A DNA stretch of 64,000 bases from Aeromicrobium sp. A1-2. GTDB lineage: Bacteria > Actinomycetota > Actinomycetes > Propionibacteriales > Nocardioidaceae. Positions within the stretch are counted from its first letter, which is position 1. Every line of letters begins with the position of its first letter. Below, piece by piece: positions 24,622 to 33,478 of this stretch. The DNA lies in the NCBI RefSeq assembly GCF_003443875.1, contig NZ_CP027482.1, positions 2,356,001 to 2,420,000 on the forward strand, written 5' to 3'. Below the pieces are notes generated by a model that was given only the letters and a program-made list of their open reading frames with translations, was not told where the DNA came from and searched no databases. Both the position numbers and the translations under genes were made by a program.

Positions 24622-25710
24622 TTAAACGTTGAAGCGGAACTCCACCACGTCGCCGTCGACCATGACGTAGTCCTTGCCCTCCATGCGCACCTTGCCGGCG
24701 GACTTGGCCGCGGCCATCGAGCCAGATTCGTGCAGATCCGCGAAGGACACGATCTCGGCCTTGATGAATCCGCGCTCGAAGTCTGTGTGGATGACGCCAG
24801 CGGCCTGCGGCGCTGTCGCGCCCTTGGAGATCGTCCACGCGCGCGACTCCTTGGGACCGGCGGTGAGGTACGTCTGCAGGCCGAGAGTGTCGAAGCCGAC
24901 GCGGGCGAGAGCATCGAGACCGGGCTCGGTGACGCCCATGTCCGCGAGCATCTCGGCGCGCATGATCTCGGCCTCCTCGTCGTCGCCGAGCTCGACAAGC
25001 TCGGCCTCGGACTTGGCGTCGAGGAAGATCGCCTCGGCGGGGGCACAGATCTCGCGCATGCGGGCCTTGAGGCCCTCGTCAGCGAGCTCGTCGGTGTCGC
25101 AGTTGAAGACGTAGATGAACCGCTTGGACGTCATCAGGTGCAGATCGCGCAGCAACACCAGGTCAAGTTCGGCCTTGAGCACGCTGGTGCCGGCCTCGAG
25201 CGCCTCCTTGGCCTTCATGGCCTCCTCGAACACGGGGACGAGCGACTTGTCCTTGCGCGAGTCCTTGTCGAGCCGCGGCAGCGCATTCTCGAGGGTCTGC
25301 AGGTCGGCGAGCGCCAGCTCGATCGAGATCGTTTCGATGTCGTTGGCCGGGTTGACGTCGCCGTCGACGTGCGTGACGTCCTCGTCGCGGAAGACGCGGG
25401 TGACCTGGCAGATCGCGTCGGACTCCCGGATGTGCGACAGGAACTTGTTGCCCATGCCCTCACCCTCGGAGGCACCGCGGACGATGCCGGCGATGTCGAC
25501 GAACTGCACCGTCGCGGGCAGCTGCTTTTCCGAGCCGAAGATCTTGGCGAGCTCACCCAGTCGGGAGTCGGGCACACCGACCACCCCGACGTTGGGCTCG
25601 ATCGTCGCGAACGGGTAGTTCGCCGCAAGAACGTTGTTCTTGGTCAGTGCGTTGAAAAGGGTCGACTTGCCCGCGTTGGGGAGTCCTACGATGCCGATGC
25701 TGAGAGCCAC
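24622..25710 (-). CDS. ychF: Redox-regulated ribosome-binding ATPase YchF
   Basis: This 362-residue Obg-family protein has G1 GIVGLPNAGKSTLFNALTKN, the DIAGIVRGASEGEGMGNKFL switch region, a helical coiled insert and a C-terminal TGS domain ending KDYVMVDGDVVEFRFNV. YchF/OLA1 prefers ATP because the G4 motif is altered (here FNCDTDE instead of NKxD) and binds ribosomes. The GTG at 25710 gives the conserved VALSIGIVG start. No ribosome binding site is present; instead a 13-bp palindrome abuts the start. In Mycobacterium the gene is Rv1112, near ispH as here. Confidence 0.96.
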   Translation of the reverse strand: MALSIGIVGLPNAGKSTLFNALTKNNVLAANYPFATIEPNVGVVGVPDSRLGELAKIFGSEKQLPATVQFVDIAGIVRGASEGEGMGNKFLSHIRESDAICQVTRVFRDEDVTHVDGDVNPANDIETISIELALADLQTLENALPRLDKDSRKDKSLVPVFEEAMKAKEALEAGTSVLKAELDLVLLRDLHLMTSKRFIYVFNCDTDELADEGLKARMREICAPAEAIFLDAKSEAELVELGDDEEAEIMRAEMLADMGVTEPGLDALARVGFDTLGLQTYLTAGPKESRAWTISKGATAPQAAGVIHTDFERGFIKAEIVSFADLHESGSMAAAKSAGKVRMEGKDYVMVDGDVVEFRFNV

Positions 25711-25722
25711 GATTGACAATCG
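25710..25722. promoter_or_regulatory. 13-bp palindrome abutting the ychF start codon
   Basis: CGATTGACAATCG (CGATTG-A-CAATCG) starts at the first base of the ychF GTG and lies between ychF and the stop of the upstream GNAT gene, 19 bp apart. It could be a repressor site or a small mRNA hairpin at the start. No regulator can be named. Confidence 0.5.
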
Positions 25723-25729
25723 TACGGGT

Positions 25730-26248
25730 TCAGGGGCGGTCGAGGCGAAACGCCCGGAGCTCTCGGTCGTACCAGTCGACCCGCAGACCCAGGTCCGTCA
25801 TGCCGAGTCGGGCGCACACGGCCTGCGATGCGACGTTCAGCGGATCCGTCACGGCGTACAGCGCCGGTACGTCCGAAGCGAACGCACGGTCGACCAGGAC
25901 CCGGGCCGCCTCAGTCGCATACCCCTGCCCCCACACGTCCGGGAGGAAGTGCCACCCGATCTCCATGCGCTCGCCCGCGAACCCCGTACTGCTCGGGATC
26001 GGGACCAGCATGACCATCCCGACCGGTGACTCCGCGATGCGTGGGATGACCGCAAATATCCCCGCGGCGGGGTGACTTCCGATTCGCTGTGGCTGGCCGG
26101 CGATGCGCTCGACGGCCTCGCCACGGTGGCTCATCGCAACGCCCCGCCCGCTCCAGCGTGCGACCTCGGGCCGACCGAACAGGTCGAACAGGAAGTTCGC
26201 GTCGTCCGGAGTGAACCGCCGAAGGGTCAGGCGCTCAGTGGTGATCAC
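25730..26248 (-). CDS. GNAT-family N-acetyltransferase (RimJ/RimL-like)
   Basis: This 172-residue acetyltransferase starts VITTERLTLRRFTPDDANF, characteristic of RimJ/RimL-type GNATs. It has IGWHFLPDVWGQGYATEAARVL (acetyl-CoA pyrophosphate loop GQGYAT) and a C-terminal LNVASQAVCARLGM. It would transfer acetyl from acetyl-CoA to an amine, possibly a protein N terminus or a small molecule. Its GTG start lies 14 bp inside the end of the preceding GNAT gene, so the two paralogues are coupled. Confidence 0.88.
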   Translation of the reverse strand: MITTERLTLRRFTPDDANFLFDLFGRPEVARWSGRGVAMSHRGEAVERIAGQPQRIGSHPAAGIFAVIPRIAESPVGMVMLVPIPSSTGFAGERMEIGWHFLPDVWGQGYATEAARVLVDRAFASDVPALYAVTDPLNVASQAVCARLGMTDLGLRVDWYDRELRAFRLDRP

Positions 26249-26786
26249 GGCGGCTCCAGTCCGCTCCGGTGGCATGGAAGAGCCTGCTGTCGCCGGCGTA
26301 CCAGGGATCCGGCACCACCCCGAGCGGACGGAGGCCAAGCCGCTCGGCGATCGCTGCCGACGGAGCGTTGTCCACAAACATGTCGCACCAGATCTCGTCC
26401 AGGCCTGCGGCGAAGACGTGGTCGAGCAGAGCCACGGCGGCCTCCGTGGCGTAGCCGTGGCCGACGGAGTCGGGGTGCAGGTGCCAGCCGATCTGGCGCT
26501 CACCGTGCTCGGCGTTGGGGAGCGGCACGACCATCACGGTGCCCGCCACGAGACCCGACTCCCGGACCTCGATGGCGTACCCGGCGTCGTACGGGCCGCT
26601 CTCCGCAGTGACGCGCCAGTCGGCGATCCACGCGAGCGCCTCGTCGTCACCACCCATCGGCGTGTGCGGCGGGTCGTCCAGCCACTGGATGACCTCGAGG
26701 CGGCTATGGATGTCGAGCACGCGGTCGGCGTCGCCGTCGACGTACGGGCGCAGGACGAGCCGCTCGGTCCCGATCGTGGTGCTCAC
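26235..26786 (-). CDS. GNAT-family N-acetyltransferase (RimJ/RimL-like)
   Basis: This 183-residue protein is the first of a tandem GNAT pair. It begins MSTTIGTERLVLRPYVDGDA and contains IGWHLHPDSVGHGYATEAAVAL (acetyl-CoA loop GHGYAT) and APSAAIAERLGLRPLG. The overall pattern and the shared WHxxPxxxGxGYATEA core indicate duplication with its downstream neighbour. The substrate is not predictable. It diverges from rmuC, with 69 bp between starts. Confidence 0.88.
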   Translation of the reverse strand: MSTTIGTERLVLRPYVDGDADRVLDIHSRLEVIQWLDDPPHTPMGGDDEALAWIADWRVTAESGPYDAGYAIEVRESGLVAGTVMVVPLPNAEHGERQIGWHLHPDSVGHGYATEAAVALLDHVFAAGLDEIWCDMFVDNAPSAAIAERLGLRPLGVVPDPWYAGDSRLFHATGADWSRRDHH

Positions 26787-26855
26787 CCCTCGGTTCTATC
26801 AGTCCCGCGGGCCGACCTGCACGAAAGTGTCCGCGGTCGCGCGCATGCTGAGGTC

Positions 26856-27929
26856 ATGGAAGCCTTCCCCCTTCTCCTGACCGCCCTGCTTGCCCTCGTC
26901 GCTGGACTCGCCGTGGGGGTGCTGCTCGGCAGCCGCCGCGCACCATCGGCCTCGGCACACGACCTCAGCCTGTCCAGCGCGGCGACGGCCCAGGCCGTCG
27001 AGCCGGTGCGGGAGAGCCTCGACCGCTTCGGCGAACGCCTGCGCGAGCTCGAGGCCAGCCGCATCGAGTGGCACGCCCAGCTGCGCGAGCAGGTCGACGC
27101 CGTACGCCAGACCAACGACTCCCTACGCAAGGAGACCGCCTCGCTGGCCACCGCACTTCGCCGCCCACAGGTCCGCGGTCGGTGGGGCGAGATGCACCTC
27201 AAGCGCACCGCCGAGCTCGCCGGCATGCTCGACCACTGCGACTTCGAGCTGCAGGTCAGCGTGCAGGGAGATTCGGTGCTGCGGCCCGACATGGTCGTCC
27301 GACTCGCGGGTGGCAAGTGCGTCGTGGTCGACTCCAAGGTCCCCCTCGACGCCTATCTCGACGTGACCGAGGCCGAGACCGAGGAGGACGGCATCGCGCA
27401 CCTGCGCCGACACGTCCGTCAGGTACGCACCCACATCGACCAGCTCGCCGCCAAGTCCTACTGGACGCAGTTCGACCAGGCCCCCGAGTTCGTCGTGCTG
27501 TTCGTGCCCGGCGAGTCGATCCTGTCCGCGGCCCTCGAGGCAGAGCCCGCCCTGCTGGAGTACGCCTCGGCCAAGAAGGTTGTTCTCGCGACCCCCACGA
27601 CGCTCATCGCCCTGCTCCGCACGGTCGCCTACGCCTGGACCCAGGAGCAGCTCGCGGCCAACGCCCAGGAGATCCAGACCATCGCGCGGGAGATGTACGA
27701 CCGGATCGGCACCGTCGCGGGCCACGTCGACAAGCTGGGCCGCTCACTGGAGGGCACGGTGCGCTCGTACAACGACGCAGTGAGCTCGATCGAGTCGCGT
27801 TTCCTGGTCACCGCACGCAGGCTCAACGCCCTGCACGTCTCCGACACCCCCGTCGAGTCCCCCCGCCTCGTCGAGTCGACACCCCGTTCATTGACGGCTC
27901 CCGAGCTCGTCGATGAACTAACGTCATAG
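26856..27929 (+). CDS. rmuC: DNA recombination protein RmuC
   Basis: This 357-residue protein starts with a membrane helix (LLLTALLALVAGLAVGVLLGS), followed by a coiled-coil region (residues about 40-105, many Glu/Arg/Gln heptads). The RmuC nuclease-like domain follows: RGRWGEMHLKRTAELAGMLD, MVVRLAGGKCVVVDSKVPLD (PD-(D/E)xK-like), YWTQFDQAPEFVVLFVPGES and VVLATPTTLIALLRTVAYAW. RmuC limits recombination at inverted repeats in E. coli. It ends 2 bp before the DUF6542 gene, so both probably lie on one transcript. Confidence 0.93.
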   Translation: MEAFPLLLTALLALVAGLAVGVLLGSRRAPSASAHDLSLSSAATAQAVEPVRESLDRFGERLRELEASRIEWHAQLREQVDAVRQTNDSLRKETASLATALRRPQVRGRWGEMHLKRTAELAGMLDHCDFELQVSVQGDSVLRPDMVVRLAGGKCVVVDSKVPLDAYLDVTEAETEEDGIAHLRRHVRQVRTHIDQLAAKSYWTQFDQAPEFVVLFVPGESILSAALEAEPALLEYASAKKVVLATPTTLIALLRTVAYAWTQEQLAANAQEIQTIAREMYDRIGTVAGHVDKLGRSLEGTVRSYNDAVSSIESRFLVTARRLNALHVSDTPVESPRLVESTPRSLTAPELVDELTS

Positions 27930-27931
27930 CC

Positions 27932-28357
27932 ATGTCACAGGCGGTGTCCCGCACACCTGCAGCCTTGGCCCGTCGGGATCTCAGTGCCCGCCAGGCGATC
28001 CTCGCCGCCTGTGTGGCCATGGCAGGCGTGGTCGGTCTCGACCTGATGATCGACGGCCGGCTCGGTCTGTTGTTCTCGATCGGCTTCGTCCTGGTCGCGG
28101 TGACCGCACCGCTCGCCGTTGACGTCCGGGCGCTGCTGCCGACCGGGGTCCTGCCGCCGCCGCTGCTGATCGGCACCCTCCTGCTGGTCAGCATCTTCGC
28201 CTCGACCGCGATCGAGGTCGAGGGTCTGGCCAAGGACGCCGGAGTCATCGCGCGGCTCATCGCCTCAGTCCTTGACCACGGCATGACGCTCGTCGTGGGC
28301 CAGGCACTCGCGCTCGGCGTCATCGCGCTGCGGGTCCTGACCAACCCCGATCGCTAG
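27932..28357 (+). CDS. DUF6542 integral membrane protein
   Basis: This 141-residue protein has four predicted helices (AILAACVAMAGVVGLDLMID; LLFSIGFVLVAVTAPLAV; PPPLLIGTLLLVSIFASTAI; GMTLVVGQALALGVIALRVL). It resembles actinobacterial proteins of the Rv1111c type, now grouped as DUF6542, found beside ychF and ispH. No function is known. It follows rmuC with a 2-bp gap and converges with the antiporter gene. Confidence 0.8.
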   Translation: MSQAVSRTPAALARRDLSARQAILAACVAMAGVVGLDLMIDGRLGLLFSIGFVLVAVTAPLAVDVRALLPTGVLPPPLLIGTLLLVSIFASTAIEVEGLAKDAGVIARLIASVLDHGMTLVVGQALALGVIALRVLTNPDR

Positions 28358-28366
28358 GCGTTCGCC

Positions 28367-30253
28367 TCAGCCGTTGGCGTTGTCGATGAAGCACCAGCGC
28401 CACGCCTCGCCAGCCTCGAAGCTGCGCATCACGGGGTGCCCGCTCTGCTGGAAGTGTTTGGTCGCGTGCCTGCCGACAGTGGAGTCGCAACACCCCACGT
28501 GCCCGCACTCCATGCACAGCCGCAGGTGGACCCAGCCGACTCCTTCGGCAAGACACTCCTCGCAACCCATGGGGGTGGTCGGGGTCGGCACCGTGCACGC
28601 CGCCGCGAGATGCTCGCACGCCGCCGCGGGATCGGTCGACGGCCGCAGATCTTCCTGCCGTTCGGCCGAGACCTCGTCGTCGTACGCCCGGTCCAGGATC
28701 GACTCCTCGACATCCAACGAGTTCATGACCAGCTGCAGCACCGACTGGTCGACGGTGCCGAGCTTGCGGATCCGGAGCAGCTCCTCACGCTCCCGCCCGA
28801 TCATCTGGTTGCGGATCCGCGCGTATTGCGCGCTCGGCGTCTCGTTGCCGCCGAGCCGCTCCCACACCGCGTTGGTGCGGTCAGTGGCGCGCTCGCGCAG
28901 CCGGTGCATGATCGCCTCGGAGATGTCGTCGGTCACCTCTTCGTCGAGGTAGGCCATGCCGGCATCTGTCACCGACTGCAGGACCGTGGCCTCCTGCAAG
29001 TGGTCCTCCTGCGGGTCCGGGCCCGGCACCTTGAGCGCGCGGACCAGCCACGGGATGCTCAGCCCCTGGATCAGCAGCGTCCCGACCGTGACGACGAACG
29101 CCATCAGCACCAGGACCTCCCGTTCGGGAGTGTCCGACGGCAGCAGGAACACCGCAGCCAGCGTGACCACGCCGCGCATACCGGTCCAGGCGACAAGAAA
29201 AGCCGCTCGCGGGTCCGGACGCGACTCCGTGGCCGCGATGCGGGGCACCATGAGCGGCAGATATGTCGCCGGGAAGACCCACACGATCCGCAGCAGGATC
29301 ACGGTCACGAGCACCACGGCGCAGGCGACCGTGATCTCCGTGGCCGTCATGGCACTGTCGCCGAGGTCGGACACGATCGCACGGATCTGGAGACCGATCA
29401 GGAGGAAGACCGAGTTCTCCAGGACGTAGGAGATCGTGGTCCAGTTGGTGCGCTCGAACAAACGGGACGATGCCGACTGGATGCGCGGCGACTTGTGGCC
29501 CAGGATCACCCCGGCCACGACGACCGCCAGCACGCCGGACGGTTCGGAGTCGAGCCCGGGCACGTGAATCGCCTCGGCCGGGAGGTAGGCAATCCACGGG
29601 GTCAGCAACGACACCGCGACATCGGTGACGTCGTCGTGGATATGGCTGCGGATCTTGCCGATCACGACGGCAACGACCAGGCCGATCAGCACGCCACCGA
29701 TGGCCGAGACTGCAAAGCCTGCGCCGATCTGCCACACGCTGACCGATCCTGAGATCGCCGCAATAGAGGTTCGCAACGTCACGATCGCGGTGGCGTCGTT
29801 GACCAGGCTCTCGCCCTCGAGGATCGTCACGACCCGGCGGGGCAGCCCCACGCGGCGAGCGATCGCGGTGGCAGCCACGGCATCGGGCGGGGCGACCACA
29901 GCACCGAGCGCAAGTGCCACCGCCAGCGGCACGTCCATCAGCATCCAGACGACCAGCCCCACACCAACCGTCGTGAACAGGACCAGCCCCACCGACAGCA
30001 GCGCGATCGGGCGGCGGTACGTCCGGATGTCGATCAATGAGGTCCGGATCGCGGCGGCATACAGCAGCGGCGGCAACAGGCCGACCAGCACGATCTCGGG
30101 CGTCAGCTCGAACTCCGGGACGAACGGCAGGTAGGAGCAGACCAGGCCGACGACGATCAGCACTAGGGGTGCGGGCAACCCGATGCGTCCGGCGCCTGCA
30201 CTGACCGACACGACGATGGCCAGCAGGGTCACGAGTGTCAGGGCGGTCTCCAC
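28367..30253 (-). CDS. Na+/H+ antiporter (CPA1/NhaP type) fused to a C-terminal UBP zinc finger
   Basis: This 628-residue fusion has about twelve membrane helices in residues 1-410 of the CPA1 antiporter type, with GAVVAPPDAVAATAIARRVG as the ion-binding region and GESLVNDATAIV downstream. A cytoplasmic helical region follows. Residues about 545-628 are a ubiquitin-hydrolase-type zinc finger: CEHL..AC, GCEECLAEGVGWVHLRLCME, CGHVGCCDS, H..HF..SGHPV. Similar antiporter-UBP fusions are known in bacteria without ubiquitin, so the finger probably binds another ligand or is regulatory. GTG start; CAGAAT 7 nt upstream suggests a leaderless mRNA. Confidence 0.9.
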   Translation of the reverse strand: METALTLVTLLAIVVSVSAGAGRIGLPAPLVLIVVGLVCSYLPFVPEFELTPEIVLVGLLPPLLYAAAIRTSLIDIRTYRRPIALLSVGLVLFTTVGVGLVVWMLMDVPLAVALALGAVVAPPDAVAATAIARRVGLPRRVVTILEGESLVNDATAIVTLRTSIAAISGSVSVWQIGAGFAVSAIGGVLIGLVVAVVIGKIRSHIHDDVTDVAVSLLTPWIAYLPAEAIHVPGLDSEPSGVLAVVVAGVILGHKSPRIQSASSRLFERTNWTTISYVLENSVFLLIGLQIRAIVSDLGDSAMTATEITVACAVVLVTVILLRIVWVFPATYLPLMVPRIAATESRPDPRAAFLVAWTGMRGVVTLAAVFLLPSDTPEREVLVLMAFVVTVGTLLIQGLSIPWLVRALKVPGPDPQEDHLQEATVLQSVTDAGMAYLDEEVTDDISEAIMHRLRERATDRTNAVWERLGGNETPSAQYARIRNQMIGREREELLRIRKLGTVDQSVLQLVMNSLDVEESILDRAYDDEVSAERQEDLRPSTDPAAACEHLAAACTVPTPTTPMGCEECLAEGVGWVHLRLCMECGHVGCCDSTVGRHATKHFQQSGHPVMRSFEAGEAWRWCFIDNANG

Positions 30254-30363
30254 CCGCCCATTCTGACAGTCCCGCCCAGTGGCCCCGACGGAATCTGGGA
30301 CCGGCGTCCCGCGCGGCCCGTCGTACTCGGACGAGAGCGGCGGTCAGCTGATCCTGTCGAGAC

Positions 30364-31359
30364 CTACTTGTAGGGGACGCCGGCTGCCTTCATGTCACGG
30401 CGCAGCTCCGGCGGGAGCGCGAAGATCAAGCTCTCGTCGGCGGTGCGCACGGCCTCAGCCCCCGGGTGCCCGCGATCGGCGAGATAGCCCAGCACCTCCT
30501 GGACCAGGTCGTCCGGCACGGATGCTCCCGAGGTGACGCCCACGTGCTCGACGCCTTCGAGCCAGGCCTCGTCGATCTCGGAGATGTCGTCGATGCGGTA
30601 GGAAGCCTTGGCGCCGGCCTCCAGCGCGACCTCGACCAGACGCACCGAGTTGGACGAGTTCGACGAGCCCACGACGATCACCAGATCGGCATTCTTGGCG
30701 ATCTCCTTGACCGCGACCTGCCGGTTCTGCGTCGCGTAGCAGATGTCGTCGCTCGGCGGATCCTCCAGCTGCGGGAACTTCTCGCGCAGCCGGCGTACGG
30801 TCTCCATCGTCTCGTCGACGCTCAGCGTCGTCTGCGACAGCCACGACAGGCGGGTGCCCTCGGGGAAATCGAGCCCCTCGACGTCATCGGGCGTCTGGAC
30901 CAGGGTGATGTGGTCCGGAGCCTCGCCAGCGGTGCCCTCGACCTCTTCGTGTCCCTCGTGCCCGATCAGCAGGATGCGGTAGCCCTCGCTGGCGAAGCGC
31001 CGCGCCTCGTGGTGCACCTTGGTCACCAGCGGGCAGGTCGCATCGATCGTCTTGAGGCTGCGATCGGCGGCCTCGGCGTGCACCATCGGCGAGACGCCGT
31101 GAGCCGAGAAGACGACCGTGGCGCCCTGGGGCACCTCGTCGAGCTCCTCGACGAAGATCGCGCCGCGATCGGACAAGTTGTTGACGACGTGTTTGTTGTG
31201 CACGATCTGCTTGCGGACGTAGACGGGGGCGCCGTAGAGGTCGAGCGCCTTCTCCACCGTGATGACGGCGCGGTCGACACCTGCGCAGTAGCCGCGCGGG
31301 TCGGCCAGCAGCACGCTGCCTCCGACGGGGGGCATGCCGAGCTCGATCGTGGAAGACAT
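30364..31359 (-). CDS. ispH: 4-hydroxy-3-methylbut-2-enyl diphosphate reductase (IspH/LytB)
   Basis: This 331-residue last enzyme of the methylerythritol phosphate pathway reduces HMBPP to IPP and DMAPP. The three [4Fe-4S] cluster ligands are visible: Cys25 in DPRGYCAGV, Cys109 in IDATCPLV and Cys207 in [25 protein letters not shown] holds the catalytic Glu region, and the SSNSSNS substrate loop is present. The start at 31359 has no ribosome binding site but a -10-like TTAGACT a few bases upstream. It is divergent from xseA in a 45-bp interval. Equivalent to mycobacterial lytB2 (Rv1110) by position. Confidence 0.97.
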   Translation of the reverse strand: MSSTIELGMPPVGGSVLLADPRGYCAGVDRAVITVEKALDLYGAPVYVRKQIVHNKHVVNNLSDRGAIFVEELDEVPQGATVVFSAHGVSPMVHAEAADRSLKTIDATCPLVTKVHHEARRFASEGYRILLIGHEGHEEVEGTAGEAPDHITLVQTPDDVEGLDFPEGTRLSWLSQTTLSVDETMETVRRLREKFPQLEDPPSDDICYATQNRQVAVKEIAKNADLVIVVGSSNSSNSVRLVEVALEAGAKASYRIDDISEIDEAWLEGVEHVGVTSGASVPDDLVQEVLGYLADRGHPGAEAVRTADESLIFALPPELRRDMKAAGVPYK

Positions 31360-31404
31360 GTGCACGAGTCTAACGGTGTCGGGCCAGCGCCCTAGGGTGT
31401 GCGT
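31360..31404. promoter_or_regulatory. Compact divergent promoter of ispH and xseA, probably leaderless both ways
   Basis: Only 45 bp separate the two ATGs. Rightward, TAGGGT (31393-31398) ends 6 nt before the xseA ATG. Leftward, TTAGACT on the minus strand ends about 8 nt before the ispH ATG. Neither gene has a Shine-Dalgarno sequence. This is the usual geometry of leaderless actinobacterial transcripts with transcription starting at or next to the A of ATG. Confidence 0.6.
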
Positions 31405-32655
31405 ATGGCTCTGGAGACGACGGCGGACCAACCCGCCCCGCTGCGCCAGATCTCCCAGCTCATCGACGGCTACGTCGGGCGCCTCGGCGCGGTGTGGGTC
31501 GAGGCCGAGATCGCGCAGCTGACCCGGCGTCAGGGCGTCTGCTTCCTGACCCTGCGGGACCTGATCGCCAAGATCTCGATCGAGGCCACGTGTCACGTCA
31601 GCGTGCTCGACGCGTCCCCGGGTGCGATCACCGAGGGCGCCCGCGTGATCGTCCACGCCAAGCCCTCCTTCTACGCCCCGCGAGGCACGCTCGCACTCGA
31701 GCTGCGCGAGATCCGGCCACAGGGCGAGGGTGAGCTGCTGGCCCAGCTCGAGCGCCGCAAGCAGCTGCTCGCCGCCGAGGGCCTGTTCGACCCGCGCCAC
31801 AAGTTGAGCCTTCCGGTCCTTCCCCACGGCATCGGGCTGATCACCGGCAAGAACTCGGCGGCCGAGCGCGACGTCCTGCAGAACGCGCGCCTGCGCTGGC
31901 CCGACGTCCGCTTCGTCGTCCGGCACGCCTTGATGCAGGGCAATGGCTCGGCCGCCGATGTCATGCGCGGGCTGGCCGAGCTGGCTTCGGACGACTCGAT
32001 CGAGGTCATCGTCATCGCGCGCGGCGGCGGGTCGATCGAGGACTTGCTGCCATTCTCCGACGAGGGACTGATCCGTGCGGTCCACGCCTGCCGGACACCC
32101 GTGGTCAGTGCGATCGGGCACGAGCCTGACACTCCGATCCTCGATCTCGTCGCCGACCTGCGGGCTTCCACCCCCACCGATGCAGCCAAGCGGATCGTGC
32201 CGGACGTCGGCGAGGAGCTCGCCGGCCTGGCTTCCATCCGGGCTCGGTCCAGGCTGGTGATCGGCGCGATCGTGAGCCGCGAGCTGCACGGTCTGGCCGC
32301 CATCCGCTCCCGCCCGGTCCTGGCGACACCGTCGACCCTGGTCGACGCCCAGCAGGCCATCGTCCAGGAAGCCCGTGACCGGGCCCGGCGATCGCTGGGC
32401 CACCGTCTGGACCGCGCCGGCGACGAGATCGGCCACCACTTGGCCCGCGTACGCGCGCTGTCCCCGCTCGCGACCCTCGAACGCGGCTACGCCGTGGCCC
32501 AGCTGCCCGACGGCACGGTCGTCACATCGGTCGGGCAGGTCGCCGACGAGGTCGAGCTCAGCATCCGGGTCGTCGACGGCACGATCGCCGCCCGCGTCCT
32601 GACCACCGAGACCACACCGCACGGCAAGGAAGACGATCATGGCCAAGACACCTGA
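31405..32655 (+). CDS. xseA: Exodeoxyribonuclease VII large subunit
   Basis: This 416-residue catalytic subunit of exonuclease VII degrades single-stranded DNA from both ends. An N-terminal OB-fold ([20 protein letters not shown] onward) is followed by the nuclease core ([60 protein letters not shown]) and a coiled-coil tail. The ATG at 31405 is preferred; GTG at 31399 is in frame. Translation overlaps xseB by 17 bp. Confidence 0.95.
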   Translation: MALETTADQPAPLRQISQLIDGYVGRLGAVWVEAEIAQLTRRQGVCFLTLRDLIAKISIEATCHVSVLDASPGAITEGARVIVHAKPSFYAPRGTLALELREIRPQGEGELLAQLERRKQLLAAEGLFDPRHKLSLPVLPHGIGLITGKNSAAERDVLQNARLRWPDVRFVVRHALMQGNGSAADVMRGLAELASDDSIEVIVIARGGGSIEDLLPFSDEGLIRAVHACRTPVVSAIGHEPDTPILDLVADLRASTPTDAAKRIVPDVGEELAGLASIRARSRLVIGAIVSRELHGLAAIRSRPVLATPSTLVDAQQAIVQEARDRARRSLGHRLDRAGDEIGHHLARVRALSPLATLERGYAVAQLPDGTVVTSVGQVADEVELSIRVVDGTIAARVLTTETTPHGKEDDHGQDT

Positions 32656-32863
32656 GTCACCCCAGATCCCCTACGAGCAGGCCCGCGACGAGCTCATCTC
32701 GGTCGTGCAGAAGCTCGAGGTCGGCGGCACGAGCCTCGATGAGTCGCTCGCGCTGTGGGAGCGAGGTGAGGTGCTGGCCGGCATCTGCCAGCAGTGGCTC
32801 GATGGCGCTCGCAGCCGCCTGGCTGCCGCAGCCGATCAGCTCGACGCGAGCGACGAGACGTAG
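32639..32863 (+). CDS. xseB: Exodeoxyribonuclease VII small subunit
   Basis: This 74-residue helical protein has the XseB pattern [20 protein letters not shown], then [20 protein letters not shown]. XseB subunits wrap the XseA coiled coil to build the active exonuclease VII complex. Its start lies inside the xseA end, ensuring coupled expression. Its last 28 bp overlap, antisense, the end of the convergent DUF4245 gene. Confidence 0.95.
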   Translation: MAKTPESPQIPYEQARDELISVVQKLEVGGTSLDESLALWERGEVLAGICQQWLDGARSRLAAAADQLDASDET

Positions 32864-33378
32864 TCCTCCATCATCTGGCGTGATGCGGTGCCGTTGAGGA
32901 GGATCGTGATCCCGTCCTCGCGGCGTACGAACGTCCACCGGTCCTGAGGGCCGGACCTCACGGTCCAGTCCTCGCCGGCGATGACGGCGTCACCGACGCG
33001 TTTGCTGCCATCGGCAAACCGATCGACCGCTCGATCGACGCTGATCTTGACCTGCTCGAGCCCGATGTAGGCGTCCGTGTCGGTCAGTACGCCGAGGTGC
33101 CACGAGTTCGGCTCGTATCGCGCCGAATTCGCGATCCAACCCTCTGGCAGGCTCGACGGTGCCAGCAGCGCGAAGTCCGCTGCCGGACGCGCCTGTCCGA
33201 CGATCGTGGCGTAGTCGACGGCCGTGACGGGGCTGTCGGGAGTGCGGGTAAAGAACTTGCCGATGCCCCAGACCGCCATGACGATCAGCGCGATCACCAC
33301 GACTGAGCGGATGATGTCGCCCATCGAAGGGTTGCCACGGCTGGACCGAGGGGAGCTCGCGCCCTCACTCTGGCTCAT
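32836..33378 (-). CDS. DUF4245 membrane-anchored protein
   Basis: This 180-residue protein has a short polar N terminus, one membrane helix (SVVVIALIVMAVWGIGKFF) and an extracytoplasmic domain with SPVTAVDYATIVGQARPAAD, PEGWIANSARYEPNSWHLGV and DRWTFVRREDGITILLNGTA. This is the DUF4245 pattern (Rv1100-like), regularly found next to glpX and fumC in Actinobacteria; function is unknown. GTG at 33384, two codons earlier, is also possible. It converges with xseB, and the two coding ends overlap by 28 bp. Confidence 0.88.
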   Translation of the reverse strand: MSQSEGASSPRSSRGNPSMGDIIRSVVVIALIVMAVWGIGKFFTRTPDSPVTAVDYATIVGQARPAADFALLAPSSLPEGWIANSARYEPNSWHLGVLTDTDAYIGLEQVKISVDRAVDRFADGSKRVGDAVIAGEDWTVRSGPQDRWTFVRREDGITILLNGTASRQMMEDYVSSLASS

Positions 33379-33478
33379 CTGCACTACCTGTCTGTCGTTG
33401 GCGTAGCCACTTTACGGGCCCCGCACCAGCGGGAAGTCGACCGGTCACGTGATGTCAGCCGCCCGCTAGGATGACCGC

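Noticed and set aside
31360-32646. Minus-strand open frame extending IspH upstream by more than 400 residues
   Set aside because: It is antisense to xseA, low in hydrophobic structure, and IspH homologues begin at the chosen start.
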